This document shows positions 17,645-25,661 of a DNA stretch of 64,000 nucleotides, piece after piece. Under the pieces are notes generated by a model. The model was not told the origin of the DNA. It made no database searches and saw only the letters and a program-made list of their open reading frames with translations. How positions within the stretch are numbered: the stretch's first letter is position 1; each line of letters opens with the position of its first letter. The DNA is from an uncultured Neglectibacter sp. (GTDB lineage: Bacteria; Bacillota; Clostridia; Oscillospirales; Acutalibacteraceae), in assembly GCA_946554335.1 (NCBI GenBank), contig CAMNSA010000002.1:62001-126000 (forward strand), given 5' to 3'. Both the position numbers and the translations under genes were made by a program.

Positions 17645-17661
17645 TATTTTTAATTTTCCTC

Positions 17662-17690
17662 TTGACTTTCACAAACGGATTTCATATAAT
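17662..17690 (+). promoter_or_regulatory. Strong sigma-A promoter toward 17810
   Basis: TTGACT at 17662-17667 and TATAAT at 17685-17690 have a 17-base spacer. Operator O2 fills the spacer and O3 covers the expected start near 17697, so bound repressor would block it completely. Confidence 0.85.
17669..17685. promoter_or_regulatory. Operator O2 (one arm conserved)
   Basis: TCACAA-ACGGA-TTTCAT has one perfect arm and the same 5-base centre as O3. It lies in the promoter spacer. Confidence 0.55.
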
Positions 17691-17695
17691 GATAT

Positions 17696-17712
17696 TCACA
17701 AACGGATTGTGA
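17696..17712. promoter_or_regulatory. Operator O3 (perfect dyad)
   Basis: TCACAA-ACGGA-TTGTGA has the same arms and spacing as O1 and lies at the expected transcription start of the plus promoter. Confidence 0.75.
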
Positions 17713-17725
17713 GTCACAACCAAAG

Positions 17726-17742
17726 TCTACAGTAACTTGTGA
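17726..17742. promoter_or_regulatory. Operator O4 (degenerate left arm)
   Basis: TCTACA-GTAAC-TTGTGA has a perfect right arm and 4 of 6 bases in the left arm, about 30 bases after O3. Confidence 0.5.
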
Positions 17743-17809
17743 TAATTGTCAAGGGATTTGCGAAAATTTTTTTCGTTTCGGGACAGTTATCGCATAGAGG
17801 AGGTCCTGT

Positions 17810-18055
17810 ATGGTACGACGAAAGGTATATGTCACCGTAAATGCCGAACACAAGCCAGATGGTTCATGCCTGCCGAAAACCATACGAATGGCAGACGAGG
17901 AAGTGTTTGAGATTGACAAGGTGCTGCAAGTTCGTAGAGCGGCTTCGGAAGTTGGAGGCCGTGGCATTTGCTACACCATTAGAATTGGGCGAAGCGAAAC
18001 CCATCTTTTCGACGAACAAAATGGAAAGTGGTTCGTCGAGGCAAAGTTCTGTTAG
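17810..18055 (+). CDS. Unknown small protein under the repressed promoter
   Basis: This 81-residue beta-rich protein is not recognised. It has a clear AGGAGG 7 bases before the ATG and is the first gene after the operator array. It contains RKVYVTVNAEHKPDG at the start and a C-terminal CYTIRIGRSETHLF strand pair. No known motif is present. Similar short genes occur at this position in clostridial elements, followed by an ImmA-like peptidase. Confidence 0.7.
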   Translation: MVRRKVYVTVNAEHKPDGSCLPKTIRMADEEVFEIDKVLQVRRAASEVGGRGICYTIRIGRSETHLFDEQNGKWFVEAKFC

Positions 18056-18071
18056 ATGAAGGAGCAAGACT

Positions 18072-18791
18072 TTGAAGCGATTATCCCGAAATGACCTTGA
18101 ACGGTTGGGCAACCGTGTTACAAAGGCGTACATGGACTTGCCTGAGAACAAGGGCAAGCAGATCTTCCGAATAGAGCCGGAGCTGCTATGCGAGAGCCTA
18201 CTCGGGCTGAAACTTGATTACCGCCATCTTTCGGAGGACGGCTCTATCCTTGGCCTGACCGCCTTTGAGAGTGTTGGAGTTGAACTGCTTTTGGACGATG
18301 GGGACGATGGCGTCTACTATCTTGACGGTAAAACCGTCCTAATCGAGAGTGACCTAAGAGAAAGCATTGAGCAGTCAGGAAGAAAGAACTTCACGATAGC
18401 CCATGAAGCAAGCCATCAGATTCTTAAAATGGTTTATCCAAAGGAATATGGAGCCAGACCTCATGCTCAGCGCTTGCATTTTTGCAGGGCTAATTCAATG
18501 AGGAATCGTCCGATCTCCGATTGGGAGGAATGGCAAAGCAATACGCTTGCGTCCTTTGTCCTGCTCCCAAGGTTCCTTGTGGAACAGGCTATGGGCCTGT
18601 TTGAAGTCGGCAGCGGGATCAGAATACTGAACCGTCTGTTTTACAAAGATGATTATGATAAGTTTGTATGTATGTCCGAGCTGCTGGGGTGTTCCAAGAC
18701 GGCCCTGGCGATCCGAATGAAGCAGATGGGCTATATCGGGCAGGACTACCTCGACAATCCATACAGACTTTTAGATGTGGAGGTTGATTAA
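18072..18791 (+). CDS. Second ImmA/IrrE-like metallopeptidase
   Basis: This 239-residue protein has FTIAHEASHQILKMVYP at about residues 107-123, an HExxH zinc site. The helix WQSNTLASFVLLPRFLVEQ at about 156-174 is typical of the IrrE family. The start is TTG 18072 with GAAGGAG upstream. Unlike the minus-strand peptidase it is longer and expressed from the repressed promoter, so it would rise only after induction. It could act on a different repressor or sustain the induced state; both are speculation. Confidence 0.82.
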   Translation: MKRLSRNDLERLGNRVTKAYMDLPENKGKQIFRIEPELLCESLLGLKLDYRHLSEDGSILGLTAFESVGVELLLDDGDDGVYYLDGKTVLIESDLRESIEQSGRKNFTIAHEASHQILKMVYPKEYGARPHAQRLHFCRANSMRNRPISDWEEWQSNTLASFVLLPRFLVEQAMGLFEVGSGIRILNRLFYKDDYDKFVCMSELLGCSKTALAIRMKQMGYIGQDYLDNPYRLLDVEVD

Positions 18792-19028
18792 ATGCCAAGG
18801 ACGAATATCAGACAAATCAACCCTGAACACTACGCTCAGGTAAAGGCCGCTCAGGATTCCTTGCGGAAACAGTGTAGCGGTATGCTTCAGATGGTTAGGC
18901 TCTGCCCATATTGCGGACACAGGGTAGAAAATGTCGCAAGAGGCGAGCATGGCTATACATTTTCAAAATGCCCAAACTGCGGAGAGGAGGTGGTGTTTCC
19001 GCCGGTTTCATTCAGGATAGCAAGATAA
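18792..19028 (+). CDS. Small zinc-ribbon protein
   Basis: This 78-residue protein has two CxxC motifs (LCPYCGHRVENVARG and KCPNCGEE), a classic zinc ribbon, and ends in basic residues. It starts on the base after the peptidase stop, so it is translationally coupled. The counterpart on the minus arm (16421-16579) gives the module a mirrored layout. The function is unknown. Confidence 0.78.
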   Translation: MPRTNIRQINPEHYAQVKAAQDSLRKQCSGMLQMVRLCPYCGHRVENVARGEHGYTFSKCPNCGEEVVFPPVSFRIAR

Positions 19029-19112
19029 GCACCATGACCAGTCCATAAAACAAAATACGAAAATTCAAGATTTGTGCTACAGGGCCGCTTGATAGCGAAG
19101 ACTCCTCAAATG

Positions 19113-19187
19113 CCACTTGATGTGATTTATCCAAGGGATAAGTCTATTCAGTGAGCATGAGAGCCTGAACATCAAGTGGTCCTTTTT
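19113..19187 (+). terminator. Structured RNA end with terminator-like long hairpin
   Basis: An 11-bp perfect stem (CCACTTGATGT at 19113-19123, ACATCAAGTGG at 19169-19179) encloses a 45-nt loop with its own hairpin (TTATCC/GGATAA). It is followed by TCCTTTTTTT. The geometry fits a terminator or a folded leader or attenuator before the sigma-like gene at 19223. Nothing else is seen in 19029-19222. Confidence 0.6.
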
Positions 19188-19222
19188 TTCTTTCCTATCC
19201 GGCGACCCGGAAAGGAAAGAAT

Positions 19223-19783
19223 ATGAAAACGACCTATCTGGTTCGCCAAAAGAAAAGTGATGGAACGGTAAAGCTCGTGGAAATAACAGGCGTTGAGTGG
19301 TATGAACTCGCCAAACAAAACGCCCTTTTGCCCCCTGAGAGCCGGAGGTACTTTATTCGGGATTCCATTGTAGAGGGGAAAGAGATCGACACGATGGTAA
19401 TTGAGGTTGAAAAAGCGGAATATCGTGCTTGGAAAACAGGGAGGCAATCGACATGGCGCAGCCAGAAGGCCGGCGAAAGGTTTTCAATCTGTTCTCTCGA
19501 CGCTCCCTGTGTGAGTGACGAAGGTGATGAAGTGAACATAGAAGATGTTATAGCTGGCAGCACTGGAGCAGATAACGATTGCTATTATGGCCTACTGTCT
19601 GAGGATTTACGGAAAACGGTTTCGTCCTGGAAACCGTGGGCTTCTGATCTTCTTGATCTCTATCTGAGTGGGCACCGTAGAGATTCAACTGCTTGGCTTG
19701 CAAATGAATGTGGCGTATCGGAGCAGTATGCCCGCCGTCTGAAAAGACAATTTGAGGACCTCATTAAAAAATTTTTGAGCTGA
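19223..19783 (+). CDS. Sigma-70-like/HTH regulator
   Basis: This 186-residue protein ends in a region-4-like helix-turn-helix (STAWLANECGVSEQYARRLK, then QFEDLIKKFLS). The preceding stretch SICSLDAPCVSDEGDEVNIEDVIAGS resembles the acidic linker of element-encoded sigma factors (SLDAP.....EDxI). The N-terminal 80 residues do not match a classic region 2, so it may be a DNA-binding regulator rather than a true sigma factor. The start follows GGAAAGGAAAG. It lies directly after a structured RNA hairpin and before the long MazF leader. Confidence 0.65.
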   Translation: MKTTYLVRQKKSDGTVKLVEITGVEWYELAKQNALLPPESRRYFIRDSIVEGKEIDTMVIEVEKAEYRAWKTGRQSTWRSQKAGERFSICSLDAPCVSDEGDEVNIEDVIAGSTGADNDCYYGLLSEDLRKTVSSWKPWASDLLDLYLSGHRRDSTAWLANECGVSEQYARRLKRQFEDLIKKFLS

Positions 19784-19789
19784 GTTTCG

Positions 19790-20018
19790 TTTTGGGCTTT
19801 CTTTGTAGCAATAGAAAAGTGAGGGGAAAATCTCTCAACCCTCCACGGAGAACGCTTCCTGGGAAGTGTTCGTTCAGTGCTTGGTGCCCGGTCGTATCCG
19901 AGAACAGGAAAACGACATAATGAAAGGCTGTATTCATCGCCTACGACCGGGAGTACATAAGCACCATTTCGCAAAAGTGTTTCTTCCGTGAGAACCTAAA
20001 TACAAAGGAGCACAAAGC
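19790..20018 (+). ncRNA. Long structured leader upstream of mazF-like gene
   Basis: About 230 bases contain no gene but several pairings: GAACGCTTCC/GGAAGTGTTC around 19850-19871 with a 2-nt loop; and CCCGGTCGT (about 19888) with ACGACCGGG (about 19943), enclosing about 45 nt. The second stem lies some 65 bases before the MazF start. No known riboswitch consensus is recognised. It could be an RNA thermometer, an attenuator or a target of MazF itself. Confidence 0.45.
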
Positions 20019-20582
20019 ATGAAGGTCAATCTGAACGAAAATATCCATAGAGGTGATGTCTATTATGCAGACCTGAGTCCGGTTACAGGCAGTGAGCAAG
20101 GAGGTATCCGCCCTGTCCTGGTAGTTCAAAATGATGTGGGTAACAAGTTTAGCCCTACAATCATCATCGCCCCCATTACCAGCCACATGAAAAAGAGAAA
20201 CCAGCCTACCCATGTATCATTGCCTGCCACTGACGGGCTCTCTGAGGACTCCATGATTCTGCTGGAACAGGTCAGGACTATTGACCGTAGCAGGTTGGAT
20301 AGGCGTGTGAGCAGGATCAGCAATCATCTCATGCACGAGGTGGATTCAGCTTTGGCAACCAGTTTGGGGCTTTCCCTCGCAATTCCCGAAGAAAGCCCCA
20401 ATGAGATGGTGCTCTGCCTGTGTCCCACTTGTGCAGCTCAGTTCTACAACTCCCCGGACCACACCATTCGTCGTGTTGATCCATACAGTGCCGTCAAAGA
20501 CGAATGCACTTATTGTCAAGTGCGAATGGGTTATGACTACCGTATTACCTACGCCAAAAAGAAACTCGGCAGCGATAGGTAA
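20019..20582 (+). CDS. MazF/PemK-type toxin with cysteine-rich C-terminal extension
   Basis: This 187-residue protein has a MazF core at about residues 10-118: RGDVYYADLSPVTGSEQGG, RPVLVVQND, TIIIAPIT and LLEQVRTIDRSRL. These are the conserved strands and catalytic Arg of the mRNA endoribonuclease family. Residues 120-187 add an extension with CLCPTC near 132-137 and CTYC near 163-166, a likely zinc site not found in classical MazF of about 115 residues. AAGGAG precedes the ATG. No MazE-like antitoxin adjoins it; the upstream gene is the sigma-like regulator. Confidence 0.88.
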   Translation: MKVNLNENIHRGDVYYADLSPVTGSEQGGIRPVLVVQNDVGNKFSPTIIIAPITSHMKKRNQPTHVSLPATDGLSEDSMILLEQVRTIDRSRLDRRVSRISNHLMHEVDSALATSLGLSLAIPEESPNEMVLCLCPTCAAQFYNSPDHTIRRVDPYSAVKDECTYCQVRMGYDYRITYAKKKLGSDR

Positions 20583-20603
20583 AGGGGAGTGGAGCAGTCA
20601 GAC

Positions 20604-20774
20604 ATGGAGAATGGCACTTTAGTAATAGAAACAAGTGCCTCTGATTCCCTCAACAAGATAGGACAACAAGACGAAAAAATGGAAATCCCCAATGCTGCCA
20701 TAGAGCGTTTTGCAAAGTTTCTTCTCCAAAAAATGCAGGAGAATATCGGTGAAAAGCAAGGGACAGAGGAGTAA
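20604..20774 (+). CDS. Unknown small protein before the recombinase
   Basis: This 56-residue acidic protein (NAAIERFAKFLLQKMQENIG forms a likely amphipathic helix) is not recognised. ATG 20604 has GGAG 9 bases upstream; a GTG at 20589 is too close to its own binding site. It lies between the MazF-like gene and the recombinase. It could be a recombination directionality factor by position and size, but its sequence gives no support. Confidence 0.55.
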   Translation: MENGTLVIETSASDSLNKIGQQDEKMEIPNAAIERFAKFLLQKMQENIGEKQGTEE

Positions 20775-20779
20775 GGCAA

Positions 20780-20800
20780 GCCAGACAAACTTTGTCTGGC
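20780..20800 (+). terminator. Hairpin between small gene and recombinase
   Basis: A 9-bp stem (GCCAGACAA/TTGTCTGGC) with a 3-nt loop lies 5 bases after the stop at 20774. There is no T-run after it, so it may protect the mRNA end rather than terminate transcription. Confidence 0.4.
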
Positions 20801-20874
20801 AGTACATATCGCACATTTGAATTTAATCGCCAAATGGTAGAAGATATGTATAGCGAAAAGGAGGCCATTCTACT

Positions 20875-22413
20875 ATGAAAGCTGTGATATATGCAAGATA
20901 CTCGTCCGACAGTCAAAGGGACGAATCCATTGACGGACAGATTCGTGAGTGCACCGAATATGCCCAGAAGGAAAACATCACGATTTTGGGTACTTATATT
21001 GACAGAGCCTTATCTGCTCGCACCGCTGATCGGCCTGATTTTCAGCGTATGATTGCCGATAGCGAAAAGGGTATGTTTGACGCAGTGCTGGTTTGGAAGC
21101 TGGACCGCTTCTCTCGTGACCGGTATGATAGCGCACATTACAAGCATATTCTAAAGAAAAACGGTGTCCGGGTTATTTCTGCCAAAGAAGCGATTTCAGA
21201 TGGTCCGGAGGGAATCATTCTTGAATCCATGCTGGAGGGAATGAACGAATATTATTCGGCAGAATTGGCAGTCAAGATACGCAGAGGTCAAAAGGAGAAC
21301 GCTCTAAAGTGCAAGGCAAACGGTGGCGGAAAACCTCTTGGTTATCTTGTAGACCCTGAAACTCACAAGTATATAATTGACCCCATTACGGCACCGATAG
21401 TCCGTGAAGTGTTTGAGCGGTATGCAAATGGCGAGATGATCCAGGACATTGCTGATTCCCTCAATGAGAAAGGGATAAAAACAGCATATGGCACAGTGAT
21501 TCGCATTTCCACAATCAGTGTCATGTTGAGAAATAGGAAATACATTGGGGAGTACAAATATGGAGATATTATCATTCCAGACGGAGTTCCTGCTATCGTA
21601 GATAAAGACCTCTTTGAAAGGGTTCAAAGAAGAATGGAGAGAAACAGGAGGTCACCGGCAAGAATGAAAGCCACAGAACCGTATTTACTTTCATCAAAAA
21701 TCTTTTGTGGGTACTGCGGGTCCCCTATGTTGGGTGAATGTGGGACAACCCGAAAAGGGGTTGTTCACCACTATTACAAATGCTATAGTGCAAAAAGGCG
21801 ACAGGGCTGTACCCATCGTAAGGGCTTAAAGAAAGACACAATAGAAAAAGCAGTTGTCTTGTATACTGTAAATAGGGTCTTACAGACAGATGTAATAAAT
21901 AGAATTGCAGACTCGATTCTTGTGTTGCAGGGCCAGGCAGATACCACGACACCGGCGCTGAAAGCTCAGTTGAAAGAGTGCGAAAAGGGAATTACTAATC
22001 TTGTCAATGCGATTCAAGCCGGTATCCTTACTCAGTCCACCAAAGAACGCCTGGAACAGTTAGAAGAAGATCGGGAGAAGCTAAAGACAAGCATTTTACA
22101 GGCTCAGCTAAAGCGTCCGCAATTTTCAAAGGAAGAAATCGTGAGCTGGATAGAAAGATTCAAATACGGAAACATTGACGACCCAGACTATCGGAGCGAG
22201 GTGATTGACACCTTCGTAAATTCGGTGTATGTTTATGATGACAAGGTTATATTGACATACAACTACAAGGACGGTAGTGACACCATTAGCAAAGAGGCCG
22301 TTGATAGGGCGTTTGGTTCGGATATGGAGAAACTCGCTCCACCAAAACAAAAATCCGTTCTCGCAAGAGGACGGATTTTTGTTTTGTATTCTTCATTTTT
22401 CACTCTGCAATAG
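20875..22413 (+). CDS. Large serine recombinase (TnpX/TndX-like integrase)
   Basis: This 512-residue protein has an N-terminal resolvase domain with the nucleophilic Ser in YARYSSDSQRDESIDGQ at residues 7-23, and WKLDRFSRDR. The Recombinase domain follows (GKPLGYL...NEKGIKTAYG). A zinc ribbon carries CGYCGSPMLGECG at about 281-293 with a matching Cys pair, and a coiled-coil lies at about residues 355-410. Such enzymes excise and integrate mobile elements at short att sites. AAGGAGG supports the ATG. The last about 25 codons run through a terminator hairpin at 22351, so the C-terminus may partly derive from the junction. Confidence 0.93.
   Translation: MKAVIYARYSSDSQRDESIDGQIRECTEYAQKENITILGTYIDRALSARTADRPDFQRMIADSEKGMFDAVLVWKLDRFSRDRYDSAHYKHILKKNGVRVISAKEAISDGPEGIILESMLEGMNEYYSAELAVKIRRGQKENALKCKANGGGKPLGYLVDPETHKYIIDPITAPIVREVFERYANGEMIQDIADSLNEKGIKTAYGTVIRISTISVMLRNRKYIGEYKYGDIIIPDGVPAIVDKDLFERVQRRMERNRRSPARMKATEPYLLSSKIFCGYCGSPMLGECGTTRKGVVHHYYKCYSAKRRQGCTHRKGLKKDTIEKAVVLYTVNRVLQTDVINRIADSILVLQGQADTTTPALKAQLKECEKGITNLVNAIQAGILTQSTKERLEQLEEDREKLKTSILQAQLKRPQFSKEEIVSWIERFKYGNIDDPDYRSEVIDTFVNSVYVYDDKVILTYNYKDGSDTISKEAVDRAFGSDMEKLAPPKQKSVLARGRIFVLYSSFFTLQ
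22351..22385 (+). terminator. Intrinsic terminator inside the recombinase 3' end
   Basis: A 12-bp stem (AAATCCGTTCTC/GAGGACGGATTT, one wobble) with loop GCAA is followed by TTGTTTT. It overlaps the recombinase coding region, which ends 28 bases later. Confidence 0.75.
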
Positions 22414-22426
22414 TTATCACTTATTC

Positions 22427-22443
22427 AAAAGAACGGATTTTCG
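22427..22443. repeat. Imperfect direct repeat near the element end
   Basis: The 17-mer AAAAGAACGGATTTTCG matches 22365-22381 (AAGAGGACGGATTTTTG) at 14 of 17 positions. It may be part of a recombination site or a decayed terminator arm. The rest of 22414-22564 holds only a weak hairpin (ATGCC/GGCAT at 22494-22506, then T7). Confidence 0.35.
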
Positions 22444-22564
22444 TGGTGAAACATGAAGTCGCTTGCGCTGATGAATAATGAATCATTTTTGCTATGCCTG
22501 CGGCATATAAAGCAGGACTTTTTTTAATGTTTTCTGAGAGGAAAACCACTTTGCGATACAAGAG

Positions 22565-23505
22565 CTACTGCCCATAGCACAAAAACACCGTCGAGATAAA
22601 CTGCCCGTTCTGGTAGGTGTTCCTCAAAGTGCCGCTGTACTTCTCAGCGGTTTCCCGAATGCTTTGTAGCCCCAAACCGTGAGGCCGGACGCCGTCCTTT
22701 TTGGAGGAAGGCAGCTCGCCGTTTTCGTCAAAGGGGTTTGCGAGCACAGGGTTTATCACCTGGAAGAAAGCCATATTGCCGGTTTTCTGCCAAATATGGA
22801 CTTCCACCTTTCGCTTGCTCTCGTCCTCGATCCGCTTGCAGGCGTCAAAGGCGTTGTCGATCTGGTTTGCAAGAATGGCACAGAGGTCGATCGGGTCGAC
22901 AGGGACGGGCACGGAAAAATCCGCCTGCCAGTGAAAGCTGATATGGGCGTCATGGGCTTCCGCCGCCTTGCAGTTGATAATGGCGTCCACAATATCATTT
23001 CCGCTGTGACACAAGGCAATCTCCTTGTAGGTGGTGGACAACAGGGAATCCACATAGGCTCCAATCTCTCCCTCCTTCCCGTTCCGGCACAGGCTGCGAA
23101 TGGCGGCAAGATGGTGGTTGAAATCGTGGAGCTTTTTTGCGTATTCCACCTTGTCGGCATGAAGCTCCTGGTAATTCTTTGCCATCAGCGCATTCGTGGA
23201 CTGTAAAAGAACCTGTGACTGCTTGCTCTGTTCCGTTTTAGACCATGCGGAAAACAGCGCCAGTATCACGGCGGCAAAGCAGAGCTCAAAGCACCAGGTA
23301 AGCACTGCGGCGATCTGCATGGTGACAATGCTTGTGGTGATGATCGCCGAAAACAGATACTGCATAAAGGCATAGGCGGCGACGCTGAACAAGAAGAGGA
23401 CTGTTTGCTGCTTTGTCGGCAACTTCCCGATCCCGTTCAGGCGCTTGCGAAGCAGAAGGTAAAGGCTTACATCGCACAGCTTGTCGACCAAAAGAAAGAC
23501 CGCTC
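22565..23505 (-). pseudogene. GHKL sensor kinase (AgrC-like), 5' end lost at the IS
   Basis: The remaining part has about three membrane segments, then a helix with NYQELHADKVEYAKKLHDFNHH, the GHKL dimerisation region with the phospho-accepting His. The ATPase domain follows, with N-box NQIDNAFDACKRI and G-box PHGLGLQSIRETAEKYSG. AgrC-type kinases usually have about 430 residues and 5-6 membrane segments; here the frame is cut by the IS21 end at 23506. A TTG at 23491 could start a short form, but no ribosome binding site is evident. No response regulator adjoins it. Confidence 0.8.
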
Positions 23506-23565
23506 TGTCAACGCCGATTTGAAATTGTAAGAAAACGCCGAAGAAATTTTGTCATTTTTCGGCGG
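23506..23565 (+). repeat. IS21 left terminal repeat
   Basis: Sixty bases starting TGTCAACGCC. A central block TGTAAGAAAACGCCGA at 23526-23541 is identical to the right end, and both ends close with GGCGG. An 11-G run follows at 23567-23577. Confidence 0.8.
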
Positions 23566-23585
23566 CGGGGGGGGGGGTAACAGAA

Positions 23586-24383
23586 TCAGTTACTTCCTTG
23601 CTGAAAAAGAGTGTTCACGATTTGCTGTTTCTGGCGCATGAATTCCTTGCGCTCCTTCAGGCGGTAAGACTCGCCTTTGATGTTGATCACGGTACAATGG
23701 TGCAAAACCCGATCCAGGATGGCGGAGGCAATGGTGATGTCGGCAAAGACCTCGTTCCATTGGGAAAAGGCTTTGTTGGAGGTAAAGACGGTAGACGTTT
23801 TCTCATATCATCTGGCGATGAGCTGGAAGAACAAATTGGCGCCCTGGATGTCCATGGGGAGGTAGCCGATCTCGTCGATGATGAGCATCTTGTACTTGGC
23901 CAGGACCCTGAGCTTGTCCGGCAGGCGGTTCTCAAAGTGGGCCTTTTTGAGCTGCTCAATGAGCTGGTGGCAATTCACGTAGTAAGTGGAGAAGCGATGC
24001 TGGGCAGCCACAAGGCCCAAAGCGGAAGCCAGATGGGTCTTGCCCACACCTGGCGGGCCGAGGAAGACCACATTCTCGCCATTTTCCAGGAAACGCATGG
24101 TGGCCAACTCGTCGATTTGGCGCTTGTCAATGGAGGGCTGAAAGGAGAAGTCGAAGTCGTCCAGGGTCTTCTTGATGGGGAAGCCGGACATCTGGATTTG
24201 TTTCTCATAAGCCCGTTTCCGCTTGGATTTGGCCTCTTCCGCAAAGATATGGTCCAAAACATCCACAATATTGAGGTTTTCCGCCACAGCCCGTTCCAGG
24301 TAATTGTCCAGGATTTCCAGGGTGTTCTTCATCTTGAGGGCTTCCAGGTTTTCCCTCAGCCTGTCCATGGTAAATTCAGTCAT
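23586..24383 (-). pseudogene. istB: istB (IS21 helper ATPase) with premature stop
   Basis: The gene encodes an AAA+ DnaC-like transposition helper: Walker A FLGPPGVGKTHLA, Walker B KMLIIDEIGYLPMD. The ATG at 24383 overlaps the istA end by 8 bases. Translation stops at a TGA at 23808-23810 after FFQLIAR. The same frame continues without interruption (YEKTSTVFTSNKAFSQW ... FMRQKQQIVNTLFQ) to a natural stop at 23586. The TGA sits where relatives have Arg, consistent with one CGA to TGA change. Confidence 0.88.
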
Positions 24384-25599
24384 ACAGCACCTCATCATAT
24401 CTGGATAAATCGGAGGGTTTCAAGGGAAAATCAATGACTTTGTCCTGCTCCAGCAGAACATTTTCCGTGTCCATCGTCTGTTTCAATGTGAGCCGCCTGT
24501 AATGCTGAGGATTGACAACCATGTCCTTCCTTTGGTACGATATCCTGTGCAGAGCGATCTGCTTCCCCTCGTAATACGCTGCCAACATGTTATCGAGGGC
24601 CACGACTGCCACATCTTTGCCGACGTACTCCGCTGGCACGGAGTACTGATTGCCGGCGTATGAGATGAGGCAGTCTTTTTGCACCCGTCTCAGGTTGATC
24701 TTATCGATGATGTATTCCCGCGTAAGGAGGTTCATCCGCTCTTTCTTCAGCCGCTCAAAGGGAATTTCGTTGGTGGTGGCATGTATGTTCCCGTTGACTT
24801 TATTGCACCAGGCCAGCGCCTGTCCGTTCAGGTCCGCCAGGGAGTTGTACTTGATCCCCACCATGAAATTGTCCCGCACGAACTGAACCGTCCGCTCTAC
24901 CTTCCCTTTCGTCTGGCCCCGGTACGGCCGACACAGGATGGGTTTGAACCCATAGAATCCCGCGAAGTCCTCGAACTGCCGGTTCAGCGTGGAATCCTCC
25001 TGCTTCAAAAGCCTCTTGATCACCACCTGCTTCATGTTATCGTACAGAATTTCCTCCGGGTATCCCCCAAAGTACCGAAACGCGTTCTAGTGGCACCGAA
25101 TCAGCGTGTTTGTGCTCATATCTGTGACAAATTCTATATACCGCATCCTCGAATATCCCAAAATCATCAGAAAGCAGTACAGCTTCTTCCACTTCCCATC
25201 CTCATATACCAGATGATCCTCAAAGAATCCCCAGTCCATCTGTCCCTGTTTCCCAGGCATTGTCTCGAACCGCACCGTTGCTTTCTCATTCAAGTCCATC
25301 TTCCGGCTGCTTACATACGCCTTGACGATGCTGTACCCTCCGTCAAATCCCATCTCCCGCAGCTTTTCCAGAGTCCGTTTTGCTGAATACGGCGCCTCCT
25401 CCAACCATTCGTCCACCACTGGCTTGAACGGATCCATCTTCGTTGGCTTCGGTTCGCTTAGTGTGTACTCCGGTCTCTCCGGCGACTCCGCATACCGCTT
25501 CGCTGTCCGCGGATCCATGTGGTACTTCTTCCCCAGCTCCACATAGCTCAGTCCCTTTTGCCGATCGCTTCGTATGTCCATCCATACTTCTCCTCTCAT
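24376..25599 (-). pseudogene. istA: istA (IS21 transposase) with premature stop
   Basis: The first part (25087-25599) has the N-terminal helix-turn-helix (SYVELGKKYHMDPRTAKRY) and the start of the DDE domain (GQMDWGFFEDHLVYEDGK, first Asp). A TAG at 25087-25089 follows LIRCH. The same frame continues as NAFRYFGGYPEEILYDNMKQ (second acidic residue) and on to the C-terminus at 24376. One CAG to TAG change explains it. Without readthrough the transposase lacks its catalytic core and the element cannot move by itself. Confidence 0.88.
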
Positions 25600-25661
25600 T
25601 TCCTGACTCCCTTTCCGGACGATTCCCGTCCTATTGGGAGTCTATCTTTTTTCCCTCATCT

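Larger units (their letters stand above)
1..22450. mobile_element. Right-hand part of an integrative mobile element (ICE-like)
   Basis: The segment runs from a truncated CHAP hydrolase, of the type that closes Gram-positive conjugation modules, to a large serine recombinase at 20875-22413. Cargo in between is restriction, DNA repair, toxin and regulatory genes. Host-like genes begin at the kinase at 22565. The left end lies outside the window, so no attachment sites can be paired. The right boundary is inferred from the recombinase end and is uncertain by about 100 bases. No relaxase, coupling protein or VirB4 is visible here, so transfer ability cannot be judged. Confidence 0.75.

Noticed and set aside
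23598-24437. 279-residue plus-strand frame in the IS
   Set aside because: Antisense to istB; the true frame holds Walker A and B.
23808-25089. Programmed readthrough or recoding of TAG/TGA in the IS genes
   Set aside because: Two different stop codons are involved, no stimulatory structure is seen, and both codons act as normal stops in neighbouring genes.
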